NCBI GenBank assembly: GCA_963756715.1
Contig: CAVWOV010000020.1
Location: 248,001-312,000, forward strand
Direction of reading: 5' to 3'
DNA: 64,000 bases
DNA from: VAZQ01 sp963756715
Lineage (GTDB): Bacteria; Pseudomonadota; Alphaproteobacteria; Rhizobiales; Xanthobacteraceae
Part shown: positions 8,218-16,719 of the stretch, in pieces
Position numbering within the stretch: position 1 is the stretch's first letter
How the letters are laid out: each line of letters opens with the position of its first letter
Program-made: the position numbers and the translations under genes
Notes under the pieces: model-generated
What the model saw: the letters and a program-made list of their open reading frames with translations, nothing else
What the model was told of the DNA's origin: nothing
The model's database searches: none

Positions 8218-10017
8218 TCAATCCCTCACCTTGACGTAGCTCCCCGGCGCGTCCTCGATCGGCGCGAACACGCCGCCGCCCGGCTCGCGCGCAGGAACCT
8301 CTGTCGGATCCTGCGCCTTGATCCAATCGAGCCAGTCCGGCCACCAGGACCCGGGATGCTCTTGCGCTCCCGCGAGCCATTTGGCGATGTCGTCGCCGTC
8401 CGGTTTGGGGCCGGTCCAATACTGGTACTTCATCTTGACCGGCGGATTGACCACGCCGGCGATGTGGCCCGAGCCCGCGACCACGAAGCGCACCGGCCCG
8501 CCGAAGAAATGCGAGCCGAGCATCACCGATTTTGCCGGCGCAATGTGATCCTCGCGGGCGGCGAGATTGTAGATCGGAATCGTCACCTTCCTGAGATCGA
8601 GCTTGCCGCCACCAAGGACCATCTCGCCCTTGGTCAGCTTGTTCTCCAGGTAACAGCCGCGCAGGTAGAACGAGTGGTTCGCTGATGGCATCCGCGTGGC
8701 ATCGGCGTTCCAGAACAAGAGGTCGAAGGGTGCCGGCTCTTTGCCCCTGAGGTAGTTGTTGATGACGTAGGGCCAGATCAGGTCGTTCGACCGCAGCAGG
8801 TTGAAGGCCCTCGCCATCTTGCTGCCGTCGAGATAGCCGCGCTCGCCCATCTCGCGCTCGCGCGCCGCGATCTGCTCCTCGTCGACGAACACCATGAGGT
8901 CGCCCGCATGGGTGAAGTCGACCTGCGCAGCGAAGAACGTGGCCGAGGCAATGCGGTGGTCGCCGCGGTTGGCCATGTGGGCGAGCGTCGCCGCGAGCAG
9001 GGTCCCGCCGACGCAATAGCCGATCGCGTGGACGCTGCTCTCGCCCGTCGCGCGCTCGACGACCTCCAGCGCCGTGAGCACGCCCTCCATGGCGTAGTCT
9101 TCGAACGTTTTCTTGGCGAGATGCGCGTCCGGATTGACCCAGGAGACGACGAACACGGTCAGCCCATGGTCCACGCACCATTTGATGAAGGATTTCTCCG
9201 GCGTGAGATCGAGGATGTAGAATTTGTTGATCCAGGGCGGCACAATTAACAGCGGCCGCTTGAGCACGGTTTCGGTCGCCGGCGCGTATTGGATGAGCTG
9301 CATCAGCTCGTTCTGGAAGATGACCTTGCCCGGCGAGAGCCCGAGATTGCGGCCGACCTCGAACGTCTTGGCGTCCGACTGGCGAATCTTCAGATCGCCG
9401 TGACCGGCCTGGATGTCTTCGGCCAGCATATGCATCCCGCGCACCAGATTGTCGGCGTTGGTGCTCAGCGTCTCGCGCAGCAGTTCGGGGTTGGTCAGCA
9501 CGAAGTTCGACGGCGATACGGCGTTCGCGATCTGCCGCAGGTAGAATTCGGCCTTGTGCTGGGTGTGCGGGTCGAGGCCTTTGGCGTCGGCGACGAGATG
9601 ATTGGCCCAATGGACCGTCAGCAGGTAGGCCTGCTTGAGGAAATCGTAGAACTGATTGCTGCTCCACTCCGGATCGGCGAAGCGCTTGTCGCGCGGATCG
9701 GGCTCGGCCACCGGAGCGACCTCTTCGCCGGCCATGCGCTTGACCGCGTGCGCCCAGAGATCGAGGTAGGCCTTGCCCAGGCTCGATTGCAACTGCACGG
9801 TGCGTTGAGGGTCGGCGAACCAATATTCGGCGACCCGGCCGAACGTCTTGACGACATCGCTGACTTCCGCCTGCTGCTCGTCGACCCGGCCTTCCTCTCG
9901 TGGCTTGAGGTAGGCGGCCAACGCCCGCCCGCCTTCCTCGACCATGCGGGCGACGTTCTTGGCGAACTCCTCGATATCGACGGAGCCGCTCTTGACCGGT
10001 TCCGGCGGGGACTTCAC
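8218..10017 (-). CDS. phaC: Class I poly(3-hydroxyalkanoate) polymerase
   Basis: Polymerises hydroxyacyl-CoA into PHA storage granules. The 599-residue length suits class I enzymes. The lipase-like box GYCVGG places the nucleophile at Cys335; Asp490 (in REDHIAP) and His518 (in GSGHIAGVV) complete the triad. The N-terminal helical domain (about residues 80-260) and the PPWINKFYILDL segment are also typical. No phaE or phaR partner gene is adjacent, which is normal for class I. It is transcribed away from the lipoprotein gene at 10302, with about 280 bases between them. Confidence 0.95.
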   Translation of the reverse strand: MKSPPEPVKSGSVDIEEFAKNVARMVEEGGRALAAYLKPREEGRVDEQQAEVSDVVKTFGRVAEYWFADPQRTVQLQSSLGKAYLDLWAHAVKRMAGEEVAPVAEPDPRDKRFADPEWSSNQFYDFLKQAYLLTVHWANHLVADAKGLDPHTQHKAEFYLRQIANAVSPSNFVLTNPELLRETLSTNADNLVRGMHMLAEDIQAGHGDLKIRQSDAKTFEVGRNLGLSPGKVIFQNELMQLIQYAPATETVLKRPLLIVPPWINKFYILDLTPEKSFIKWCVDHGLTVFVVSWVNPDAHLAKKTFEDYAMEGVLTALEVVERATGESSVHAIGYCVGGTLLAATLAHMANRGDHRIASATFFAAQVDFTHAGDLMVFVDEEQIAAREREMGERGYLDGSKMARAFNLLRSNDLIWPYVINNYLRGKEPAPFDLLFWNADATRMPSANHSFYLRGCYLENKLTKGEMVLGGGKLDLRKVTIPIYNLAAREDHIAPAKSVMLGSHFFGGPVRFVVAGSGHIAGVVNPPVKMKYQYWTGPKPDGDDIAKWLAGAQEHPGSWWPDWLDWIKAQDPTEVPAREPGGGVFAPIEDAPGSYVKVRD

Positions 10018-10301
10018 GTGAACGCCTCGGTGTGATCGCCTCGGATTGCCGCCCCGGCCTCGTGCGGGCAGCGTACTGCCGGGTGGAGTTGGTCCTTAAC
10101 TACGATAGCCGCAAGACCCGGAAAAGCCGCAGGCTTTTTCGGGCTCGAGAGCGGCTGGCGGGCGCGTGGCAACCTTGCTTTTGTCATATTGTCCCATAAG
10201 CTTGCGTCAATTGCTTGAACCGTCAACGATTTCGCTGATCCAAAGGGGCAATGAGCGGGGCACTTTCTGCGTCTTGCCGCAAAAGGCATGCCGAATTCGG
10301 A

Positions 10302-10625
10302 ATGAAATTGATGTTGATATCCAGGTCCGGGCGGAGCTTGCCGCGGCGCGTTTTTGCCGCGGCAGCGCTTTTGGCCGCGGGGCCTTTTCTCGGCGGGTGC
10401 GCAGGCACCCACATGGGCGATCAAATGCCTGCGGCGATCGGTGGCCTGCCGGAGGGGGTTCCCCAGCGCCCGGCAACACCGCCGGCCTATCCTGCCGTGC
10501 ATGACATGCCGCCGGAGCGCGGCAGCAAGGTGCTGACCGCCGCTGAACAAAAAAAGCTCGAGGACGATCTCGCCGCGGCCCGGGCGCGCGCTGCAACGAC
10601 TACTGGCAGCACCCGTAACCCGTGA
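10302..10625 (+). CDS. Small putative lipoprotein
   Basis: A 107-residue protein starting MKLMLISRSGRSLPRR, with a hydrophobic span and a lipobox at LGGC (cysteine near residue 32), so it is probably lipid-anchored in the envelope. The mature part is proline-rich (MPAAIGGLPEGVPQRPATPP), followed by a short charged helix (LTAAEQKKLEDDLAAARARA). The ATG at 10302 is preferred over 10251 because it puts the basic residues right at the N-terminus before the hydrophobic core; the ribosome-binding site is weak. It is divergent from phaC. The function is unknown. Confidence 0.7.
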   Translation: MKLMLISRSGRSLPRRVFAAAALLAAGPFLGGCAGTHMGDQMPAAIGGLPEGVPQRPATPPAYPAVHDMPPERGSKVLTAAEQKKLEDDLAAARARAATTTGSTRNP

Positions 10626-10784
10626 TACAAGGCCGTGCGCTGGCTGGCCGGCTGTTGTCAGCGGTGCTCTGCTGGGCGATTTGCGGCGCCATAAGAGCTC
10701 GTGCCAACGGCGGTCGCCGGGTGGGTTGCGCATTTTGAGAATGACGACGGCCCGCACCGGCGGGTCGGCTGAAGGAGCGGGGTC

Positions 10785-12004
10785 ATGGAAGAATTTCATC
10801 GCATCAAGCGGTTGCCACCTTACGTTTTCGAGGAGGTCAATCGCGCCAAGGCCATCGCGCGCAACGCCGGCGCTGACATCATCGACCTCGGCATGGGCAA
10901 CCCGGATCTACCGGCTCCTGCCCACGTCATCGAGAAGATGAAGGAGACGCTCGGCAAGGCGCGTACCGACCGCTATTCGGCCTCCAAGGGCATCCCGGGC
11001 TTGCGGCGGGCGCAGGCCGCCTATTACGGCCGCCGTTTCGGGGTGAAGCTCAATCCCGAAACCCAGATCGTCGCCACGCTGGGCTCCAAGGAAGGCTTCG
11101 CCAACGTCGCGCAGGCAATCACCGCGCCGGGCGACGTCGTGCTGGTGCCCGATCCAAGCTATCCGATCCATGCCTTCGGCTTCTTGATGGCAGGCGGCGT
11201 GATCCGCTCGGTGCCGTCCGAGCCGACGCCGGAATTCTTCTCCACGCTCGAGCGCGCCATCAAGCATTCGATCCCGAGCCCGCTCGCGGTCGTGGTCTGC
11301 TATCCGTCGAACCCGACCGCGTTCACCGCCGAGCCTCGACTTCTACAAGGACCTCGTGCCGTTCGCGAAGAAGCACGGCATCTTCATTCTTTCGGACCTA
11401 GCCTACGCCGAGGTCTATTTCGACAATGAACCCGCCGCCTTCCGTGCTGCAGGTACCGGGCGCCATGGACATCACGGTGGAATTCACCTCGATGTCGAAG
11501 ACGTTCTCGATGCCCGGCTGGCGCATGGGATTCGCGGTCGGCAACGAGCGGATCATCGCGGCGCTGGGGCGGGTGAAGTCCTATCTCGATTATGGCGCCT
11601 TCACCCCGGTGCAAGTGGCGGCGACCGCCGCGCTCAACGGTCCGGAGGAGTGCATCCGCGAGATGCGCGCGATCTACAAGGGGCGCCGCGACGTGCTGGT
11701 CGAGAGCTTCGGCCGCGCCGGCTGGGAGGTGCCGCCGCCGCGCGCCTCGATGTTCGCCTGGGCGCCGATTCCCGATCCTTACAAGCCGCTCGGCAGTGTC
11801 GAGTTCTCCAAGCTGCTGGTCGAGAAGGCCGAGGTCGCGGTATCGCCCGGCACCGGGTTCGGCGAGCGCGGCGAGGGCTTCGTGCGTATCGCGCTGGTCG
11901 AGAACGAGCAGCGCATCCGGCAGGCCGCGCGCAATATCCGCCGCTTTCTTGAAACCGGCGGCGAAACATTGCACAACGTCGTCCCCCTCGCCAAACGGCG
12001 CTAA
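10785..12004 (+). CDS. PLP-dependent aminotransferase, class I/II (two frameshifts)
   Basis: An aspartate/alanine-type aminotransferase, about 405 residues once repaired. Segments in order: GMGNPDLPAP, the substrate loop YSASKGIPGLRRA, VPDPSYPIHA, the cofactor motif CYPSNPTA, SDLAYAEVYFD, the PLP lysine in SMSKTFSMPGWRMGF, and the arginine in GEGFVRIALVEN. The reading frame changes twice: an extra G near 11331 and an extra C near 11431. Removing both restores continuous family sequence, and the 1220-base span equals 406 codons plus two bases, so I treat it as a sequencing artefact. Its place directly before hom suggests a role in amino-acid metabolism (alanine, aspartate or methionine-related); the substrate is not certain. 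Confidence 0.85.
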
Positions 12005-12071
12005 CGTTTCAATCGGAATTTTGTAGGTCACGGACTCGCATGTTGCCGCGAAGCGCGCGACCCGCTCGGTT

Positions 12072-12100
12072 TGCTCCCTCTCCCAATGGGAGAGGGAGCA
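12072..12100. repeat. Perfect 13-bp palindrome
   Basis: TGCTCCCTCTCCC (12072-12084) and GGGAGAGGGAGCA (12088-12100) are perfect complements around a 3-base loop (AAT). It lies in the 178-base gap between the aminotransferase and hom. It looks like one of the small dispersed CTCCCTCTCCC-type intergenic palindromes of this bacterial group. It could also act as a transcription terminator, but no T-run follows. Confidence 0.7.
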
Positions 12101-12182
12101 GACCAAGCCAGCCGCCAAGTCGGCAGATAACCGCCTCACGCGGCGTATTCGTTGAGTCCGGTTGGCAGGGGGACGACGCGCG

Positions 12183-13508
12183 ATGGCTCAGCCGCTGAAA
12201 CTCGGTATTGCCGGCTTGGGCACGGTCGGCGCTGCCGTGGTGCAGATGATCGGCGAGCAGCAGAGTACGCTCGTCGCCCGTTGCGGGCGGCCGATCAAGG
12301 TGGTGGCAGTCTGCGCCCGTTCACGCAGCAAGAAGCGCGGTATTGATCTCAAGCCGTTCCGCTGGGTCTCCGACCCAATGAAACTTGCGTCCGATCCCGA
12401 GATCGATGTTTTCGTCGAGCTCATGGGCGGCGCGGACGATCCAGCCAAGGCCGCGGTGATGGCCGCGCTCAAGGCCGGCAAATCGGTGGTGACCGCCAAC
12501 AAGGCGCTGCTGGCGCGGCATGGCGTAACGCTCGCGGCCGCCGCCGAAAAAAGCCGCGTGGCGCTCAACTTCGAGGCGGCGGTCGGCGGCGCAATTCCGA
12601 TCATCAAGACCTTGCGCGAAGGGCTCGCCGGCAATTCGCTCGCGCGGATCTACGGAATTCTCAACGGCACCTGCAACTACATGCTCACCCGCATGGAGCA
12701 GGAAAACCTCTCCTATGCCGAGTGTCTGGCGGAGGCGCAGCGGCTGGGCTACGCCGAGGCCGATCCGACATTCGATGTCGAAGGGCACGACACCGCGCAG
12801 AAGCTTGCGATCTTGGCGAGCATCGCCTTCGGTACCAGGGTCGATCAGGCGGCGGTCTATGTCGAGGGCATTTCCTCGATCGCGTCGGAAGATCTGGAAT
12901 GGGCGGAGGAACTCGGCTACCGCGTCAAGCTGCTCGGCGTCGCGTTGCGCACCGAAAAGGGCATTGAGCAGCGTGTGCATCCCACGATGGTGCCGAAGGT
13001 TTCGCCGATTGCGCAGGTCATGGGCGTCACCAATGCCTTGACCATCGACGCCGACACGATCGCTCCGATCACGCTGGTGGGTCCGGGGGCCGGCGGCATG
13101 GCGACCGCTTCGGCGGTGGTCTCCGACATCGGCGACATCGCGCGCGGCGTGTGCATCGCGCCGTTCGGCCGGCCGATCGCTGATCTCATGCGCAGCGGCA
13201 AAGCGCCGATGCAGCGCCATGAAGGCGGCTACTACATCCGCCTTCTGGCCCGCGACCGGCCGGGCACCGCCGCGACCATCGCGCGGCGGCTCGCGCAACA
13301 GAAGATCTCGCTGGAATCGATTGTGCAGCGCCACGGCGGTCCGCGCGGCGAAGGTGGCGATCTCGCCAAGCGCGACGGTGCTCCGGTGCCGGTGATTCTG
13401 ATCACCTATGCGACCACCGAGGATGCCGTGCGCCGGGCGCTGGCGGCGGTTTCGCGCGATAAGGTGATCTCCGGCAAGCCGCAGGTCATCCGCATCGAGA
13501 AGAATTGA
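12183..13508 (+). CDS. hom: Homoserine dehydrogenase
   Basis: Reduces aspartate semialdehyde to homoserine, the branch point to threonine and methionine. The 441-residue protein has the NAD(P) loop GIAGLGTVGAAVVQMI at the N-terminus, VTANKALLA, the signature GILNGTCNYMLTRM near residue 160, the catalytic-domain motif YAEADPTFDVEGHDTAQKL, and a C-terminal ACT domain (YYIRLLARDRPGTAATIA) that usually gives feedback control. It is full length and unbroken. The ATG at 12183 follows a GGGGGA ribosome-binding site; an upstream in-frame start at 12162 is less likely. It is followed by glpX in the same direction. Confidence 0.95.
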   Translation: MAQPLKLGIAGLGTVGAAVVQMIGEQQSTLVARCGRPIKVVAVCARSRSKKRGIDLKPFRWVSDPMKLASDPEIDVFVELMGGADDPAKAAVMAALKAGKSVVTANKALLARHGVTLAAAAEKSRVALNFEAAVGGAIPIIKTLREGLAGNSLARIYGILNGTCNYMLTRMEQENLSYAECLAEAQRLGYAEADPTFDVEGHDTAQKLAILASIAFGTRVDQAAVYVEGISSIASEDLEWAEELGYRVKLLGVALRTEKGIEQRVHPTMVPKVSPIAQVMGVTNALTIDADTIAPITLVGPGAGGMATASAVVSDIGDIARGVCIAPFGRPIADLMRSGKAPMQRHEGGYYIRLLARDRPGTAATIARRLAQQKISLESIVQRHGGPRGEGGDLAKRDGAPVPVILITYATTEDAVRRALAAVSRDKVISGKPQVIRIEKN

Positions 13509-13525
13509 AATTGTTCAAATTGACG

Positions 13526-13552
13526 GCAGCGCAGGCGCGATATTTGCGCTGC
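13526..13552 (+). terminator. Hairpin after hom (possible terminator)
   Basis: GCAGCGCA (13526-13533) pairs with TGCGCTGC (13545-13552) around an 11-base loop, 18 bases after the hom stop. There is no T-run, so rho-independent termination is doubtful. Confidence 0.3.
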
Positions 13553-13658
13553 GGTGCACCATCATCTGTGGATACCCCGCGGGCTGTTTCACGGCTATGA
13601 CACGGACGTGGTAGGCCTGCCAGCCGGCCGTCGTGCGGCGTCGGGGGATAGCGACGCG

Positions 13659-14681
13659 ATGAACCAAGCAGCGGAACACTCAGCGATGCCAACGATCACG
13701 GTTCAACCGCACCAGGTGCTGGAGCGCATCCTCACCATCGAGATCGTGCGGGTCACCGAGCGCGCGGCGGTTTCGGCTGCCCGGCTGCGCGGGCGGGGCG
13801 CCGAGAAGGCCTCCGACCAGGCGGCGGTGGACGCCATGCGGCGCGAACTCAACAAGCTGCCGATCGACGGCACCGTGGTGATTGGGGAAGGGGAACTCGA
13901 CGAGGCGCCGATGCTGTTCATCGGCGAGCAGGTCGGCACCAGGCATGGACCGAAGGTCGACATCGCGGTCGATCCGCTCGAAGGCACGACGCTGTGCGCC
14001 AAGAACATGCCAGGCGCGATTGCCACGATTGCGATTGCGGAGGGCGGCACGCTGCTCAACGCGCCCGACGTCTACATGGAGAAGATCGGCATCGGTCCGG
14101 GCTATCCGAAGGGCGTGGTCGCGCTCGACGCGCCGGCCGAGGAGAACATCCGCAATCTCGCCAAGGCCAAAGGGGTGAAGCCGGCGGAGATCACCGCGCT
14201 CATTCTCGACCGGCCGCGCCATGCGGAACTGATTGCGGGCGTGCGCAAGGCCGGCGCCTCGGTGCAGCTTATCACCGATGGCGACGTCGCCGGCGTGATC
14301 CACACGGCCGACTCCGGCAGCACCGGTGTCGATATCTACCTCGGTGTCGGTGGCGCCCCGGAGGGCGTGCTGGCGGCAGCGGCGCTGCGCTGCATCGGCG
14401 GGCAGATGGAATGCCGTCTCGTGCTCGACACCGAGGAGCGGCGCGAGCGCTCGTTGAAAATGGGCATCAAGGACGCCCGCAAGATTTACACTATTGAGGA
14501 CATGGTGAAGGGCGACTGCCTGTTCGCCGCGACCGGCGTCACGACCGGCGCAATGCTCAAGGGCGTGCAGTTTGAGCCCAATCTCATCCGCACCCAGACG
14601 GTGGTGATGCGTTCCGTTACCGGTACGGTGCGCTATATCGATGCCGAGCACCGCCAGTTCGACAAATTCCATCTGGATTAA
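13659..14681 (+). CDS. glpX: Class II fructose-1,6-bisphosphatase
   Basis: Hydrolyses fructose 1,6-bisphosphate in gluconeogenesis or the Calvin cycle (class II enzymes may also act on sedoheptulose bisphosphate). The 340-residue protein carries the class II metal-site motifs VVIGEGELDEAPML and DIAVDPLEGTTLCA and the C-terminal VFAATGVTTGAML-like segment. The ATG at 13659 is chosen because GGGGGA lies about 10 bases upstream; an ATG at 13686 is an alternative. Upstream is hom and 10 bases downstream a small secreted protein gene. It complements the tkt-gap-pgk-fba group at 24.6-30.3 kb. Confidence 0.93.
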   Translation: MNQAAEHSAMPTITVQPHQVLERILTIEIVRVTERAAVSAARLRGRGAEKASDQAAVDAMRRELNKLPIDGTVVIGEGELDEAPMLFIGEQVGTRHGPKVDIAVDPLEGTTLCAKNMPGAIATIAIAEGGTLLNAPDVYMEKIGIGPGYPKGVVALDAPAEENIRNLAKAKGVKPAEITALILDRPRHAELIAGVRKAGASVQLITDGDVAGVIHTADSGSTGVDIYLGVGGAPEGVLAAAALRCIGGQMECRLVLDTEERRERSLKMGIKDARKIYTIEDMVKGDCLFAATGVTTGAMLKGVQFEPNLIRTQTVVMRSVTGTVRYIDAEHRQFDKFHLD

Positions 14682-14691
14682 GGATCAGGCC

Positions 14692-15147
14692 GTGCGGTTC
14701 GCTATCGGCGCCGCGCTCTTCGCAGGCGTGTTGGCGACCTCCGAGGCGGAGGCCGCGAGTTGCCGTAATTATGGTCGGGAAATTCAGGCCGCGATCAAAG
14801 GGCAGGTCGAGGCGCTGCGCAGGATCGAACACGAGACGGCGGATCGTACGACCGGGCTCGACACCCGGCCGTTCGACTATCTTCTGGCGCAGGCGCGGAC
14901 TGCCGCCGGCATCATCGGCGACAAGTTCGGACTTGAGGCGGAAGATGGGCTCAGCCGCTGCCGCAACTACATTGCGCCGGTGCGGCACACATGCGCAGAG
15001 GCAGCCTCGGCGCTCGTGGCGATCATTGATGAACATGCGCGAGACGCCGTCACGAAACCCCCGCGCGAGCAGTATCTGGCCGCCATGCCGAAATGCGAGC
15101 GGTGGATGGGTTTGACGCCGTTGCAGACGAAGCTACGCGCCGGCTGA
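14692..15147 (+). CDS. Small secreted (periplasmic) protein, unknown function
   Basis: A 151-residue protein with a clear signal peptide (FAIGAALFAGVLATSEAEA, cleavage after AEA) and a mature part containing four to five cysteines. It starts with GTG at 14692, preceded by AAGGA overlapping the glpX stop; an ATG at 14641 lies inside glpX and would bury the signal peptide. The mature region is helical (EIQAAIKGQVEALRRIEHET). I do not recognise the family. The tight spacing suggests co-transcription with glpX, but nothing links the functions. Confidence 0.7.
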   Translation: MRFAIGAALFAGVLATSEAEAASCRNYGREIQAAIKGQVEALRRIEHETADRTTGLDTRPFDYLLAQARTAAGIIGDKFGLEAEDGLSRCRNYIAPVRHTCAEAASALVAIIDEHARDAVTKPPREQYLAAMPKCERWMGLTPLQTKLRAG

Positions 15148-15173
15148 GAGATTTGGTTGAAAGGGAAGCCCGC

Positions 15174-16211
15174 ATGGCGTCGCGACATGTCCACCTGGTC
15201 GGCAGCGTACCGCTCGCCGACGCCCGCACGGTGTTCGAGACGGCGAGCGCGGCGCTTGGGTCGCGGCTGCGGCGCATTCCCGACGGCGAGACCGGCGAGC
15301 GCGGCGATTGGATCGCGCATCTGGAGCCGGTCTTTGCCGATAATCCGGCGCTGGAGAAATCCGACGAGGTGTTCCGTCTGCATCCGACGGCGCCGGGCCG
15401 CACGCGCTATCGGCTTAAACCAGGCCTGTCGCCCGCCGATATCCAATTTGACAATCTACTTTACGCCGACACCGCCATCCGCTCCTACGAGGAGTTCGCG
15501 AAGCTCAAGCGGCAGGGCGTGATCCCTCCGCAGTGCCGCTTCCAGGTCGATCTCGTCCCAGCCCATTCGGTGATCTGGCTGTTCCTGCAGGATGACCTGC
15601 ATGCGCCGGTCGATCCGATCTACAACGAAGCGCTGCTGCGTGAGATTGACCGGATCGCCGCCGCCATCCCGCACCAGGATCTTGCGATCCAGTTCGATGT
15701 GGCCTCCGCGGTGTTCGCGCGGCTGCAGCGTAACGAGCGGAGCGCCTATGGCCGCAATCGGGACGAGACGCTCGCAACCTTCGGCGCAATCCTGACCAGG
15801 CTCGCAAGCCACGTGCCCGACGATATCGAGCTGCTGTTTCATTTCTGTTACGGCGATTCCAACCACAAGCACGTGGTCGAACCGATCGATATGGGCGACA
15901 TGGTCGATGTCGCGAACGATCTGTCTGCCCGGATCAAACGGCGGATCGAACTCATCCACATGCCGGTACCGCGAGACCGCGACGACGAACGCTATTTCCA
16001 ACCGCTCGATCGCCTCAAACTTAAGCCAGGGACGGAGCTGTGTCTTGGGCTCGTCCATTACACCGACGGTATTGGGGGCACGCGCCGGCGCCTCGCGACC
16101 GCGGAAAAACATGTGCAGAATTTTTCGATCGCCACCGAATGCGGGTTCGGCCGCCGTCCGCCTGCTACAATCCCGGAGCTTTTGCGCATTCACGCGGAGG
16201 CCGCCGGATAG
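15174..16211 (+). CDS. MetE/UROD-like superfamily protein
   Basis: A 345-residue TIM-barrel protein resembling the C-terminal catalytic half of cobalamin-independent methionine synthase. Supporting segments are IPDGETGERGDWIAHLEPV near the N-terminus, FHFCYGDSNHKHVVEP in the middle and LGLVHYTDGIGGTRRRL with SIATECGFGRR near the end, matching the MetE-type barrel in which His and Cys residues bind zinc. The N-terminal half of MetE is absent and no methionine genes are adjacent, so the substrate is unknown; the barrel assignment is an inference from these motifs. The ATG at 15174 follows AAAGGGA. A GNAT gene follows 22 bases downstream. Confidence 0.65.
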   Translation: MASRHVHLVGSVPLADARTVFETASAALGSRLRRIPDGETGERGDWIAHLEPVFADNPALEKSDEVFRLHPTAPGRTRYRLKPGLSPADIQFDNLLYADTAIRSYEEFAKLKRQGVIPPQCRFQVDLVPAHSVIWLFLQDDLHAPVDPIYNEALLREIDRIAAAIPHQDLAIQFDVASAVFARLQRNERSAYGRNRDETLATFGAILTRLASHVPDDIELLFHFCYGDSNHKHVVEPIDMGDMVDVANDLSARIKRRIELIHMPVPRDRDDERYFQPLDRLKLKPGTELCLGLVHYTDGIGGTRRRLATAEKHVQNFSIATECGFGRRPPATIPELLRIHAEAAG

Positions 16212-16233
16212 AGATTCCTCCGGCGGCGGGCAC

Positions 16234-16698
16234 ATGACCGCGACCGACGCCACAACTGACGTTATCATCCGACCGCTGCGCGTCGACGAGCGCGCCGACT
16301 GGGAACCGCTGTGGAAGGGCTACCAGGCCTTCTACAAGGTCGCGATCTCCGACCACACCACGGCGGTGACCTGGACGCGTCTGCACGATCCGGCCGAGCC
16401 GATGGGTGCGCTTGGCGCCTACGTGAACGGCAAGCTCTGCGGCATCGTGCACTATATCTTTCACCGCTCGTGCTGGACGATCGGCGACTATTGCTATTTG
16501 CAGGACCTGTTCGTCGCCGAGGCGGCGCGCGGCCACGGCCTCGGCCGCCGGCTGATTGCCGCGGTCGAGGAAAAGGCGCGTGCGGCAGGCGCAAGCCGGG
16601 TTCACTGGCTCACGCATGAGACCAACGCCGACGCGCGCATCCTGTACGATAAACTCGCGGAACGCTCGGGTTTCATTCAATATCGCAAGCTTTTCTAA
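16234..16698 (+). CDS. GNAT-family N-acetyltransferase
   Basis: A 154-residue single-domain GNAT enzyme transferring an acetyl group from acetyl-CoA to an amine. The acetyl-CoA pyrophosphate-binding loop is visible as RGHGLGRRLIAAVEEKA (about residues 98-114), preceded by the beta-strand YLQDLFVAEAA and followed by HWLTHETNADARILYDKL, typical of motif B. The substrate cannot be told. It is 22 bases behind the MetE-like gene and 21 bases before the recJ start, all in the same direction. Confidence 0.88.
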   Translation: MTATDATTDVIIRPLRVDERADWEPLWKGYQAFYKVAISDHTTAVTWTRLHDPAEPMGALGAYVNGKLCGIVHYIFHRSCWTIGDYCYLQDLFVAEAARGHGLGRRLIAAVEEKARAAGASRVHWLTHETNADARILYDKLAERSGFIQYRKLF

Positions 16699-16719
16699 AA
16701 GTCGTTCGTGAAGGCGTTG

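Noticed and set aside
8039..9823. A 594-codon second frame on the minus strand within phaC
   Set aside because: It is an arginine/glycine-rich shadow of phaC; the phaC frame has the full catalytic triad.
11320..11440. Programmed ribosomal frameshifting in the aminotransferase and other broken genes
   Set aside because: No slippery heptamer with a downstream structure is seen, none of these families is known to use it, and the same one-base excess recurs in unrelated genes.
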